Origin: Prostheceraeus crozeri
Taxonomy: Eukaryota > Platyhelminthes > Polycladida > Euryleptidae
NCBI GenBank assembly: GCA_907163375.1
Contig: CAJQUW010001718.1
Location: forward strand, 330,829 to 394,828
DNA length: 64,000 nt
Direction of reading: 5' to 3'
In this document: positions 33,693 through 44,673 of the stretch, piece by piece
Layout: each line of letters starts with the position of its first letter
Position numbering within the stretch: position 1 is the stretch's first letter
Position numbers and translations under genes: made by a program
Notes under the pieces: generated by a model
Told to the model about the DNA's origin: nothing
Seen by the model: the letters and a program-made list of their open reading frames with translations, nothing else
Databases searched by the model: none

Positions 33693-34290
33693 AGATGTTG
33701 GAAATACAAAACCGGGGTTCAGTAGGATAATGACCCTGTAACTTAATTGTCAGCAACAATCGAACAAAATGCACTCGCTTTCTCCACTACAGAGAGGATT
33801 ATTATCTGATGGATACACTGTACAGAAACGTCCCTCAGCGTAAATATCAGCGTTATATTTTATAGTGTCAAGAGTTATTCGCAAGCCTTTTGACTCCATC
33901 TGATGGATAGTCCGCTGCCTTTCCCGAATGTTTATAGCATTATCATATCCCAATTATCCTTAAAAAAGCAAATATGGATCTGTGAGGAGATATGACAGCT
34001 AGTGTCAGAAGTGAGGACGGCCGAGGTGGGCCATGTAGTATCACATCTGGCGTTCATGCCGCCACCCCTTTTTGTAGCTATCCTGGACGTCGGCTGGAGC
34101 GCTGAGCTGAAAGGGTTCCACTATCAGTTAAAGAGCATGCTCTTGTTGTCCAGTCTTCTCCATTCCGTGCTTTGCATTCGCGGGTGAAGTTTCTTAGCGA
34201 CAACTTAAAAGAACAATATATTCATGTAATCGATTGACAAAATCTCCGAGTCTGCGATGAAGGTCAGCCTGCAGATCAATGCTAAGTAAA
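33693..34290. other. No gene recognised
   Basis: Spacer without motifs. Confidence 0.4.
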
Positions 34291-34369
34291 CCGCGGTGAC
34301 GCATTTCGGCATCTCAAAACTTTCCAATGATCGCTCACTCTACCCTCAGGTGGGATTGCAAATCCACCG

Positions 34370-34700
34370 GGAAACTTCTCCGCCTTCGGCGGCAAGGCCA
34401 TCAGCGCAGAGAAAATGTCGGCGCATGAAAGCCAGCAGCATGGGCCAGTCTTCAGCTCTCTATTTTGCTTCACTCAACCAGCGAGCAACCAGAGCTTCGG
34501 CTATTCAAATCAGCAGTCGATTCGGTTGTATTATACAACTTGGAATCTGTGGCACCTACCAAAAACACGCTCCGAAAGCGTGGCCAGGCATGCGGATCAC
34601 TTCCAAGACTTGCACTTGGTTTTCACTACCGTCATGTATGTTGCAGACTGTCGCTTAACGTCGAAAGGGTATTGCCTCAGCCACAAATGACCAGTCTATT
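34370..34700 (+). mobile_element. LINE polymerase remnant (RTE-like, post-RT region)
   Basis: The plus-strand frame 34465-34842 begins QPELRLFKSAVDSVVLYNLE then SVAPTKNTLRK. This matches the conserved block after the reverse-transcriptase domain in many LINE polymerases (typically LRLFKSxVxSVLLYGxE-x-W-x-LTKxLxxKID). A neighbouring frame continues with HADHFQDLHLVFTT-like sequence. Frame slips and loss of the RT core mark it as an old truncated copy. Assignment to the RTE-type group is by analogy. Confidence 0.58.
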
Positions 34701-34939
34701 CCGACGAGGGAAGCATCTGCATGATCGAGTGGCTTCGAAATATTTTCAGAATGGAAGTATTCATCATCATCAATCGCTCAGTGCTATTCATTATAATATG
34801 CTTCGAACTTTATCTGTGTCCACAGCGGGCTCTGAAGAATAGCGATATCCCGTCCCCTTAGCTTCTGGAAGACTGCTCTGATTTTTGAATCAGATGAAAT
34901 TTACGGTACAACATATTTAAGGTTTGAACTTTCTAACGG

Positions 34940-35340
34940 TAAACTAAATTTTTGCAAATTATTCCTGTGTTTATCTACTACCGAGATGAAGCACCTTTTT
35001 TAGTAGTATGGAACAAGTTGGATATCAAGGAGCGAATATTTGTTGATAGGCATCTTAATTAAGTGGAAATTAAGCTGATTATCAAGGGAATTTGATAAAC
35101 CGCATTGGAATGCAAGTCTTCATGAAAATATCAAGATCTTATTGTGCTTTCTTGACTGAGATTTCAAGGTATAATTATATTGTACATATTATAATATATT
35201 CACTCAAAGATGAATAGTAATGCGGGCCCATTTACATCTTTTAAGTTTTTTTACATCATTGACAGTGGTTAGTTTGCTTTGCTCTTCCAGTGGCAGGTTA
35301 TATCGTGGGATATGATCACGCTCAAGAAAATGCTCTTATT
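34940..35340 (+). repeat. Dispersed repeat R1, copy 1
   Basis: It shares about 400 bases of diverged similarity with the reverse complement of 47140-47540, including TACTACCGAGATGA, AACAAGTTGGA and CCAGTGGCAGG. Part of it also recurs at 35525-35650. It has no coding capacity and the class is unknown. Confidence 0.75.
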
Positions 35341-35524
35341 GATAAGGCTATGTATTAAAGTGATAGTAACTCATCGGATTGCTAATTCAACAGACTATAT
35401 TACCTCTTCACACAGGTTGACATGACTCGTAGGATTTGTAAAATGTTACTATTGCTTCTGTTTTGCTATGACGATCAGTCAAATGCAACATTTCTCTAAA
35501 AGTGTAAAAATTTGAGCAGTTATA

Positions 35525-35650
35525 AAAAACTAAATTTTTGAAAATTATTCCTGTGTTTATATACTACCGAGATGAAGCACCTTTATAAGTAATATGAAAC
35601 AAGTTGGATATCAAGGAATGAATATTTGTTGATAGGCATCTTAATTGATG
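35525..35650 (+). repeat. Dispersed repeat R1, partial copy 2
   Basis: It matches 34944-35060 at roughly 90%. The last bases form a small hairpin, GATAGGCATCTTAATT then its complement. It is a local direct repeat some 580 bases downstream of copy 1. Confidence 0.8.
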
Positions 35651-36490
35651 CCTATCACTGATGCTGGGTCTCATTCAAGTTCATTTAATAAAATCGAAGC
35701 TGTATACACAAAGGGGATTTAATTATTTCCTAGTTACTACTCTACATAATATACTTACTCTATGATCCCAACATTTCTGCAAATGGACATTATGCTGCTG
35801 TATATCATATGCAAGAGCTGATTGACTAATTATCTGCAATATCAGAATATGAAGATGCTCAATTAAAAAACACACATCTAAAGGCATGTATTAACAAATC
35901 TGTTGATCGCATTACATTATGGGTAACTAGTTACCAAAACGGATACAATATAGCATTTATCTCACAATCTTGGGTCCTGATTTTTCGATTTTGGGTGTCT
36001 TATCTTGGGTCTTGGGAACCAACCCAAGATTTTCCCCAACCTTGCACAGGACATTGAACAGTTTGAATTCTTCAGCTGTGATGCAGTAGCCTTACTAACA
36101 CTGTGAGTGTCAATCTGACATCAGCTTTTTCTAAAATAGCATGTATTGATTTGCTTTTGCATCATTTAGTCATAAATACAAGGAAATTACACTTTTGTAA
36201 CTCGAATAAGCATTTTTTTCTGTTATGACAGAGTCGTTTTCTTCTGCCACCCAAACCCAATGGATCACAGGTGTCTCACCAATATTTAGGAACCTCTCTT
36301 GAAGAAAGGAGTCAATGTTGACAGCTCTCCTTTGGCATATACATACTTTACAACTTTGTTCATCAACATAGCAAGTCTTGTTTTACGAAATGGCATATAA
36401 CACAAAAATCTTTCCTCAAAGGCAATGTGTAAAACAAGCCAAAATTTGATGTGCACATTTTCTTAGCGATCTAAGAGGAGTGAATCGAAA
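35651..36490. other. No gene recognised
   Basis: AT-rich spacer; a short CTTGGGTC-rich stretch lies near 35970-36040. Confidence 0.4.
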
Positions 36491-36492
36491 GT

Positions 36493-36788
36493 TTGAAAAC
36501 AAAGATACTCGCCAATAACTTTATTATTAAATGAAAATAAATGCATATGTACAAATGAAAAATTTTCAATAAAGCAAATATAAAAAAAATATAATAATGA
36601 TTCATATGACGTCATAGAAATCCACAACACAGCGAAATAAATAACAACTACATTATTATATTTCATTCGGTCGTCAAACATGACTAGAGACCACGAAAGC
36701 GCTCGTGTGGAAATTTATCTTTTATACATCTATGCATTTATTATTTTTTTAATAATGAATTTGTCGGCGAGAATCTTTGTTTTCAAAA
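36493..36788. repeat. Fold-back MITE with about 70-base arms
   Basis: Left arm 36493-36561 and right arm 36715-36788 are imperfect reverse complements (outer end TTTGAAAACAAAG, then CTCGCC). The spacer is about 150 bases. No coding capacity. Confidence 0.78.
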
Positions 36789-37330
36789 GCATTGGTAAGA
36801 GGAACTGCTTCAAGGAATCGAAAGTTCATTCAATATTTTCTGAAATAATATTGAATACCAGATCGTCATTAAGGGTTAGGTGCTATCACGGAGATGGATT
36901 CGTCTGTCGCTGATATTCTACAGTTGATGCGATTCTATCTCAGTCATTGTATGCAATGGTAGAGACAGATGTGGAAAAATCCCCCGTTTGGCTTGCGTGA
37001 TTGGCCAAGCGCGCGCATTGGGCCGTATGCATAAAAATGAGAAAATCTTTTTCTCACAATTTTGTGAGATAATCTTATCAATGCATGAAATATCTCACAC
37101 TCATAAGCAATTTTTCAAATTGAGAAATTCTTAGTCGTCTCAAAGATGAGAAAAAGGCATGCATAAAAATGAGTTTTGAGATTATCTTGCTAGAAAATCT
37201 CATAAAATCATAAGCAACAAATTCGTCGCTCAAGACCGATCAATTAGTGTCATGGAAACTGAAGGATGACTAATTCTTAGTCTATATTTTCGCACACACA
37301 ATATATCTTCAGTCGGTTTCATTTACAATC

Positions 37331-37945
37331 ATGTTGAGCTTTAGCGTAGGACATGTAAGAAGCAGAAGGATTTTTAATCAATGTCGGGAAGTAGCAAGTA
37401 GCCGTTATAAAGCTTTACATCGCTTTGACGAAGAAAATATCGAGTGGTTGGCATCTTATAATCTTCCAAACCTCAGAAACAAGGGGTGGTGCAGTTTCAT
37501 CTAAACAGAAGGTGGAGATAACTCTGAGATATCTTGCCAATCCAGGTTTTCAAACTCATATTGCTGAACAAACTGGCTTTCACCAATGTACAGTTTCGAG
37601 AACAATAAACAAAACAGTCCCGTTAAATAGCCGCAATGGCGAAACAATGGACAAAATTTCCCGTAAATGCTGCTGAGAAACGAAAGGCAAAAGTCAGTTG
37701 GTTCGACGAGGTGGGTTTCCATCGTGTATAGGAGCACTTGATTGTACACACATCAGAATCGATAAACCTAAGGGTGCATTTGGAGATGAATACATCAACC
37801 CTCAAAGGAACACCAACATTAAACGTACAAGCCACTTGTAACGAAAAATGGATGTTTACAAGTATCGACGTAAGTTGACCTCGATCTGTTCACGATAACC
37901 TGATCTTCAAAAATTCAGAAGTGTACAAGTTAGTAGTAACCCACG
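37331..37945 (+). pseudogene. Harbinger transposase, N-terminal two thirds
   Basis: Pieces in several frames read FDEENIEWLASYNL, SSKQKVEITLRYLANPGFQT, AEQTGFHQCTVSRTINKT, IGALDCTHIRIDKPKG, LNVQATCNEKW then PRSVHDNLIFKNSEVYK. These are in the order of HARBI1: helix-turn-helix-like region, GALDxTHIRI with the first catalytic D, INVQAxCD block, then SVHDxxIFxNS with the second D. The final catalytic E region is absent. At least four frame slips are needed to read it through. In an intact element the enzyme acts with the Myb-like partner to cut at TWA-type sites. Confidence 0.83.
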
Positions 37946-38048
37946 TTTTATTTAAAGGATATATACATGTACTATTCTACAGGGATCTTTTCTGTGACTT
38001 CCCCAACAAAAATGTAAAAGACTCACTTAAAAACTAAACTTAATCCAA

Positions 38049-38290
38049 TCAAAAGTAAATAGTAATTTCACAGCATGGCATAACTATACTTTTTACTGAA
38101 CAATGAAGAAAAAAGGAAATAGCAGCAATAATGACAATCACGAAGATGTTAAAGGTAAATCTCCATGAGGCCATAGACCCTGAGACTGTCGGTTGATATA
38201 TTGGCTGAATCATCGAGCTTAGTGAGTCGAGATTCGTCGGGACATTCGGAGGGATCGACTGATGGTAAAGCACATATCGTAATTATTGTT
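38049..38290 (-). CDS. Possible membrane-protein exon inside the Harbinger element
   Basis: The minus-strand frame, about 70 codons, has a serine/proline-rich stalk-like start (IPPNVPTNLDSLSS) followed by one strongly hydrophobic segment (TFNIFVIVIIAAISFFLHC), then a short tail and a stop at 38049. A splice-acceptor-like TGCTTTACCATCAG lies directly upstream on the minus strand (about 38265-38280). This resembles the last exon of a single-pass surface protein. It belongs to neither normal Harbinger gene, so capture of host sequence is possible. Chance hydrophobic coding in AT-rich DNA is the main alternative. Confidence 0.38.
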
Positions 38291-38508
38291 TATAGAACAT
38301 GAAACATGGTGTCCGCGGCCTAAAAATGTCATTGAGTGTCATTGAGTGTCACAGATGGGCCGCTTATGTATATTTACAATAACTTCATATGTCGAAGAAT
38401 GTAGGAAAAAGTTTTTGTCTGATATGTCAGACAAAACTTGAACCGATTTAGTAGACACATAAGTAATTTAAGTTAACCACGATCGATGATTTAGTATACT
38501 TCTAGATA

Positions 38509-38841
38509 TCAATTCAAATTCTTGAATCGTGTGAACGCTTGCATAAATATTCTTTGACCTCTTATCAGCCCGTCCTCATATGTCTCATGTGTTACGCTTA
38601 GGTGTCGACTTTCGGCCGTAATCGTTAAATGACATGTAACATCATTCTTTAGTGAAACATACTTTCCGACATGAGGAATAATATGTACGTTTTCAGCATC
38701 GCAACGGGAGGTTCTCTCTATTTTGTATGTGGTGGACATATGGCTTTCCACAGACCTCAAACAGTGATCAATATATAATTTATCAGTTAATAACTTAAAT
38801 TCCATGGCTTCAGAATTTCTATTGCAGATGTTTTCAGTGAA
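38509..38841 (-). CDS. Unrecognised cysteine-containing ORF inside the Harbinger element
   Basis: A 98-codon ORF from ATG at 38805 (open upstream to about 38841) contains DKLYIDHCLRSVES, RTSRCDAENVHIIPHVGK and VTCHLTITAESRHLSV. Four cysteines and an alternating hydrophobic pattern suggest an extracellular beta domain; the C-x-LTIxA stretch is faintly like a CUB core. It lies on the same strand as, and upstream of, the membrane-segment ORF, as expected for two exons of one gene, but no convincing donor site was seen. Function unknown. Confidence 0.38.
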   Translation of the reverse strand, partial: FTENICNRNSEAMEFKLLTDKLYIDHCLRSVESHMSTTYKIERTSRCDAENVHIIPHVGKYVSLKNDVTCHLTITAESRHLSVTHETYEDGLIRGQRIFMQAFTRFKNLN

Positions 38842-39379
38842 TCAGTTGTATATTGCCCTTAAGTCTTCAGAAATCCTTAACAGTTGGTATAATACTTTTA
38901 TAAATCTTATTTTTTTTTATTAAATAACTGTCCCTTATGTCTGACCAGAAAGGCATAATTCGCTTCAATGGCACATATCAGTTTACATCAGGATTGATTG
39001 AAATCATGATTTTATTTATATAAAGAACCTGGTTTACTTTTTCCACTAACTGACTCAGTCCACTTTGCAAATGAGTAAGAAAACACAAGTGATTCCAAAT
39101 AGTTCAATTAAAACTTAAATAAGCTATTTTCACTACAGAGAAAGTATTACAACTGTGTTAAGGTATAGTCAGTTACTTGCTCATCATGGCAACTATTACT
39201 CACATCAACAAGACGTCTTTTCTCTCCTAAGTATTTCTTCTTTAAGTGGATGTAAGACAATGCAACTCGGTGTTATTCAGATTTTTCGTTTCTGGATTCT
39301 CACCAGCGAGATCTTTCTTCTTCCTTTTCCCCGTTACCGATGACTTCGCTGAGCATGAGTATTCAGGAAGATTCTCCAT

Positions 39380-39748
39380 GCTGAGACAGCTCCTTCTAAG
39401 CGCGCGAAGGTAGGATTTTCGTCATGCATAAGAAGATTAAGCAGATTTCTCTCCCACTTCAATAAATTTATTGGTTTGTTACCAGTCTTGTTTCTGTCAC
39501 TTTTTTTTGACGCGCATCTTCAAATTTGCTATTTTCTTGATCATTTTTTCTTTATCAATAGGTCGACCCAACAATTGCGTCATAGATGTACACACTTGAG
39601 CAATCGCCTTACCTTTCTTCGATTTTTGTTGTGGTGTGTTGCTTTTATCAAGTAAAACTGGATAGGTCTTCAGTATATCGACGAGAATTTCATTTTCATT
39701 CTCCAATAATTCTGCTGTGCTTGCGGTAGACATCTCACTGAAGTGCAT
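39380..39748 (-). pseudogene. Harbinger MADF/Myb-like accessory protein
   Basis: The minus-strand ORF 39497-39748 (83 codons) reads NENEILVDILKTYPVLLDKS, then KKGKAIAQVCTSMTQLLG, and DKEKMIKKIANLKMRVKKK. After a slip in the following A-run, the next frame continues KTGNKPINLLKWERNL and ENPTFARLEGAVSA. This is the trihelix (MADF/Myb/SANT-type) DNA-binding domain followed by the TGN-x-PxxLxxWE and NPxxxRxxGA blocks found in the second protein of PIF/Harbinger elements. That partner imports the transposase to the nucleus and binds the termini. One frame slip is visible in this copy. Confidence 0.75.
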
Positions 39749-40451
39749 CGATCGTATAAATGGTAAACGTCCGACGAAAGAAGATATTCATTTAGCAACA
39801 TGGAAACAGCGCGATCGACCAATCACAAATGAGGACTACGACAACAAAAATAAGTGATGCATAGTTGGAATTCGTATTTGACTACATGATTGGCTCATGA
39901 ACAAAAATTCGCTTGTGATTGTATTAAACTAGGAGCATGAGAAAAAGAAATTCTCGTTTGTTTTGCATTAAGTGTGATATTGCTCACGATCTCATTGCAG
40001 GTGGTGACAGAATCTGTCAATCAATTGCTGCAAATATCTTAGCATTGAAAGAGAATTTCTTCTACTCCGAGCAGAACTTTATGCATACATAAATGAGAAA
40101 ATCTTAAGTATGAGAATATTTTAGCTTCATATCTGAGAACTTCTTTTTGAGAAAATCTCATTTTTATGCATACGGCCCATTGTGTAAGGAAAGAAGACTT
40201 GCCTAACAATGGCCGTTGATAACGGTTGAAGAAAGGCCCCAATAAATGAGAGGGAAGAAACGTCATCTGTTTTGTGGATATTCCTCGCTTTAATTTGAAC
40301 ATGCCTAGTCCATTATTCAATGAATAAGGAAAGTTGTATCTGGGAACACACGACCCGTCGTTGTCACATTGAAGATTATCCGCCAAGTGAACAGTACATA
40401 TCATTGGCTGAATGTTTCTCCGTGATAAATTCATCAAATGGAAATACTATT

Positions 40452-40673
40452 TGCAATATCTGATCTAATCTAATCTAAGCTTCTATCTTTACAACTCTAT
40501 GCTTCATTAATCAGTGTACATATTAGCATGCACAATATAAAGGGTACATGGGTTCTCGGCTAAAAACACAGCGTACACGCATAAGAAAAGTGAGTGTGTA
40601 TTCAAACCTTGAACATATTCAAACAAAGTTAAAGAATAGAAATATGTCCAATCCCATAGAGTGAGATATTACA
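40452..40673 (-). repeat. LTR of the Ty3/Gypsy element (3' LTR in element orientation)
   Basis: A 222-base terminal repeat with TG...CA-type ends, matching 44404-44624 at about 97% by eye. It has a TCTAATCTAATCTAA mini-repeat at one side. Confidence 0.93.
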
Positions 40674-43600
40674 TCTCTCCCTTTCCACAAACCACGGAGT
40701 AAGGAATCCGTCTGCAAAGATGTCACTGTCGCCGGTGAAATAGTCATTCAAGTATATTGGTCCTCTTCTGGTACGTGTTTGGTTCCGGTTGCCTCCGCTC
40801 AGGTGCTGGTGGTTCGGTTCGTCGCTGGTTGTCGATAGGTTCTCCTGTCTCGTCTCGTCTCGGTTCCGGTTCTCACGTCTCGCTCCTTCTACAACTTCGT
40901 TCTCGTCCTCCTGGATCGGTTCGCTCGTCTCATTCGAGTTCTTCTGGATCGTCTCATCGGTGGCTTGGGTCTCCGGTTCTGCTTCGGTTCTATTGTCTGC
41001 CAGGTTCGTTCTCTTGAACCTGCTCGCATCTCGATCGATCGTTTGTCCGTCGGTTGATCTTCTCGCCTTGACGCTGGATCCGTCCGTCTTCTCGATGGTG
41101 TACAAGTTCGGTTCGTATGGAGTGGACCATTTGTCTCTTTTCTTCTGTTTCACTAAAACGTGATCCCGATATTGAATCGTGGATCGTGTGATCCTCTATC
41201 TTTTTAGTTCTTAATCCTGTTTTTGTAACTTCTGTCTATCTCATTAATGGCCTGGTCTCTATCACTGCTCGGTCCTTCAAAGGTTCTAGTATAGAGCATT
41301 GTCCTGACCTTTCTACCCATGAGTGCCTCGTAGGGTGAGATTCCTGATCTTATTCATCCTGAAGAGGAGCCCGTCAGCCTCATAGATTTCTGTCTTAAGA
41401 CTATAGAACGGTATGACATTGGGGTCCCTTCTCATAGCTTCCCATGATTCGCTCCTTATGGTCTCCCTCAGCTTCTGCAGTTGTGGATCTCTAGCTGTTT
41501 CTTTTCTAATCTCGTTCAAGCCGGTGTGTTCATGAGTGACTATGCATCTGACATATCTTTCGGTGGAGTCTGAAACTGTCTCAGTTAATGGATGATTGAG
41601 AAGTAGTCCAGGGGGTCTCTTTCATCTCTGCCCGGTTCGTAGATCATTTCATAGTCCACATCCTGCATGTCCATGATCCACCTCTCAAGACGTGGTGGTA
41701 AGTTCACTTTCGTCTTGTTAAAAAGTGGAATCAGTGGCTTGTGCGAACAAACTATCTTGAACTTCGGTGCACCAAGCAAGTACATGCTAAATCTGTTTTT
41801 CGCCCATCGGACGCATAACGCATCTTTCTCGGTCTGGCTGTAGTTTCTCTCTGTGCTAGTCATCAGCCTGCTAATGAAGTGAACTGGATTGATGCCTGAT
41901 TCTGTCTTCTGGAATAATCTTGCCGATAGACCTTCATGGAAGCTCGCTTCAGTTCTCACGATAATAGGGTATCTAGGGTTAAAGAATGCCACGACAGCAT
42001 CATCTGTGATGGCCTCTTTCAGTTTCTCAAATGCCTTGTCTTCAACGTCGGTCCGCTGGAACTTCTTATCTTTCAGGGTTAGGTTACGGAGTGGAGCTGT
42101 CAGGTGCGAGTAGTTAGGTATGAATTTTGACAAATAACCAGTCATTCCTAGAAAACTGCGGACTTCTGACTTAGATTCCGGTATGCTGCATTCCTTGATG
42201 GCTTTGACCTTCTCGAGAGCCGGTCGCAGTCCATCGTCAGAGAACTTATAGCCGTAAAATTCTATCTCTTTCAGACCGAACTGACATTTCTGACGGTTGA
42301 ATGTGATGCCAAAATCTCTCGCTTGATTTAAGACCTGTTTCAGAGCTTTAGCATGTTCCTCTTCGTCTCTGCCGCCAATGAGGATGTCGTCTCTATGGTT
42401 CAAACAGCTGGGGATATTGCCGAATATTCGGTAAACAGCTTCGTCGAAGCTATCTTGGGCTGATTTCGCTCCGAATATCAATCTGGTTGGGCGCATGTTG
42501 CCACAAGGTGTGCTGAACGTGGCAATGTTTCTCGACTTTAGATGAAGGCTAAGCTGGTGCTAACCTTGATTCATGTCAAGTTTTGAAAATATCTTGCATT
42601 CACTGAATTTGCGGGTAAAGTCCTCGACTTTGGTGCCCTGAGTAATACTGTTTCTTTCCATGGCCTTATGTGGTGCTCTCAGATCTATGCATGCACGGAT
42701 CATATTGGACTGTAATTCTTGTTCATCTCGGTATCTTGGCTTCGGCATGATGACTAATGGTGAACAAAAACTAATTCATCTAACACATTCATCTACCAAT
42801 GCTTTGAGTGGCTTCTGGAGGTAGAATGGAACTGGTCTGGGCTTCTGTGCGATCGGTTCTGCGTCATCTTTCATGTGGAAGTGTGCATATATCTCGAGGT
42901 CATTCTTCTTGTCTCGGATGTGGCCTATGCCCTCGAAGACTTCCTCGTACTCTGCTAATATTGCCTCGCGATCTGTAGGCTCATTCTTCATGAGGCGTAT
43001 CCTGAGGTGATTCTCGCAGGCGAATTTACCGTGGGGGTTTATCTTCAACATCCCTAATGTTTCTAAGGTGTCTCTGCTTAGTATGGGTGGAGATTCTAGT
43101 CTGCCCTTGACGATAACAAATTTAGCAGTCGTTCCGCAAGTTATGTTCTTGATAGTAGTCTCTATCTCTCCCTTCACTACACTTTTTTAATCTCAAGTTC
43201 AGAAGTTTTAAAATGAAATTCAGAAATTTTAAAGTCAAATTCAGAAATTTTAAAGTCATACTGGACGGCTTTCAACCTAACAGTGGAAGGTTTCAGTACT
43301 AGTGTACTTGGTGATCTGTTGGTCAGTGCTTTGAGCTGGTGCTCATCCATGACATTGACTTCTGAGCCTGTGTCAGGTTCTATAAGTGTTTTCATGAACA
43401 GTAATTTAATAAGTGTATACACGTGTATTTTATACAGTAATTAAATAAGAAATTTGACAAATTTCTGGGATTTCTTTTGCATGCCTATCTGTTTCACGCG
43501 AAAAAATTCATTATCTGAACTAGTCTCGTTCTCTGCTTCTTCCAACTTTCTAACGGATTTCTTCTGCTTATTAAACTTCTGGCTCTGATTCTGGTTAGGC

Positions 43601-44403
43601 TTGCTGGATATACAAACGTTGGCCCAGTGGTTCAACTCGCCGCACTTATGACATTTCTTGCCGTAAGCAGGACAATTTATCCCCTTCTCGTGTGTGCCTG
43701 ACTGACCACAATAACCGCAGGGGGTCCTGTTTTGGTTTGGCTTGCTAAAATTAGGCCTAGCTTGTTTCGAGCTATGTGGACGATTTCTGATTTTCGCGAT
43801 GGTTTTGGAATCCCTATCTTCCGATTATTTCATGTCGTTAAGTTGATATGTCATGGCCTCCATCTGCTGCGCTTCCTCTAGAAGCTGATCGAGTTTCCAT
43901 CTTTTACTCACAGCGTTTTTGATAAGTGTCTTGTCATCAGTGGTTTGAATGATGTGCTCAAGTATCCTGTCATCACTATCAACAAAATCACAATAATTGG
44001 CTTTTTCTCTAAGCCGCGCAGCATAATTACCCATTGGTTCATGCCTATTGGGTGGCATCTTGTTAAACAGAAACTTCAAGTGCTGGGTATTAATCTTTCT
44101 CATGAAATGATTGTCTAGCTTACATTTCAGTGTAGTGTATACATCTTTTGTCACACCCTTGGGTAAAGTGGTGGGGTCTGGGAGGTGCTTAGCCAAACGC
44201 CTTACCTCTGGCCCTCCGTAAATCAGGACAGCATCCTTTCTATCTTCTGGATCACTAATCCTACGAAATCTGAATTCAGTTTCATTCCCCTCTATCCCCT
44301 CTTCCCACTGCATGCCTGTGGCAGCAGCATCGCCGCTAGGGTGAAAAGGTGTGTCTCTTAAATCACGGTTCTCTATTGCTGTAGTAACCGTTCCCGTCGC
44401 CAT

Positions 44404-44624
44404 TGTAATATCTGATCTAATCTAATCTAAGCTGCTATCTTTACAACTCATGCTTCATTAATCAGTGTACCCATTAGCATGCACAATATAAAGGGTACAT
44501 GGGTTCTCGGCTAAAAACACAGCGTACACGCATAAGAAAAGTGAGTGTGTATTCAAACCATGAACATATTCAAACAAAGTTAAAGAATAGAAATATGTCC
44601 AATCTCATAGAGTGAGATATTACA
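44404..44624 (-). repeat. LTR of the Ty3/Gypsy element (5' LTR in element orientation)
   Basis: A 221-base partner of the LTR at 40452-40673. Gag begins immediately inside it. Confidence 0.93.
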
Positions 44625-44673
44625 TTATTCACATCGTTCGACTCCTCACGGTCTAAATTTACTGACTGTGTAC

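Larger units (their letters stand above)
37020..40178 (+). mobile_element. PIF/Harbinger DNA transposon, 3,159 bp
   Basis: The termini GGGCCGTATGCATAAAAATG (left) and the same sequence complemented (right) are inverted repeats continuing imperfectly for about 40 bases (AGAAAATCTTTTTCTC-like). ATT flanks both ends (37017-37019 and 40179-40181), giving the 3-bp duplication expected of PIF/Harbinger. Inside are a broken HARBI1-like transposase on + (37331-37945) and a MADF/Myb-like accessory gene on - (39380-39748), the usual two-gene content in convergent orientation. The back half of the transposase is missing; in its place are two minus-strand ORFs that match neither gene. The element is non-autonomous as it stands. 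Confidence 0.9.
40452..44624 (-). mobile_element. Ty3/Gypsy LTR retrotransposon, fossil copy
   Basis: This is a 4.2-kb element on the minus strand with two LTRs of about 222 bases. Parts in element order: gag starting just inside the 5' LTR (about 44400-43830), a CCHC zinc-knuckle region (about 43760-43600), a protease-like stretch (about 43420-43180), reverse transcriptase (about 43170-42000), RNase H (about 41990-41590), and a polymerase C-terminal tail (about 41150-40650). The reverse transcriptase and RNase H are clearly of the Ty3/Gypsy type. No envelope gene is seen. The element is broken, with roughly half a dozen or more breaks by rough count, and not every domain can be recognised. 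The two LTRs differ at only about seven positions, so insertion looks geologically recent. No secure target duplication was found. Confidence 0.93.

Noticed and set aside
36991-37019. GC-rich CGCGCG flank considered as a second Harbinger MITE end
   Set aside because: No matching inverted partner was found; it only flanks the 37020 element.
40757-41163. Plus-strand serine-rich open stretches of 86 and 124 codons
   Set aside because: They lie antisense to the tail of the Ty3/Gypsy polymerase region and show no independent support.
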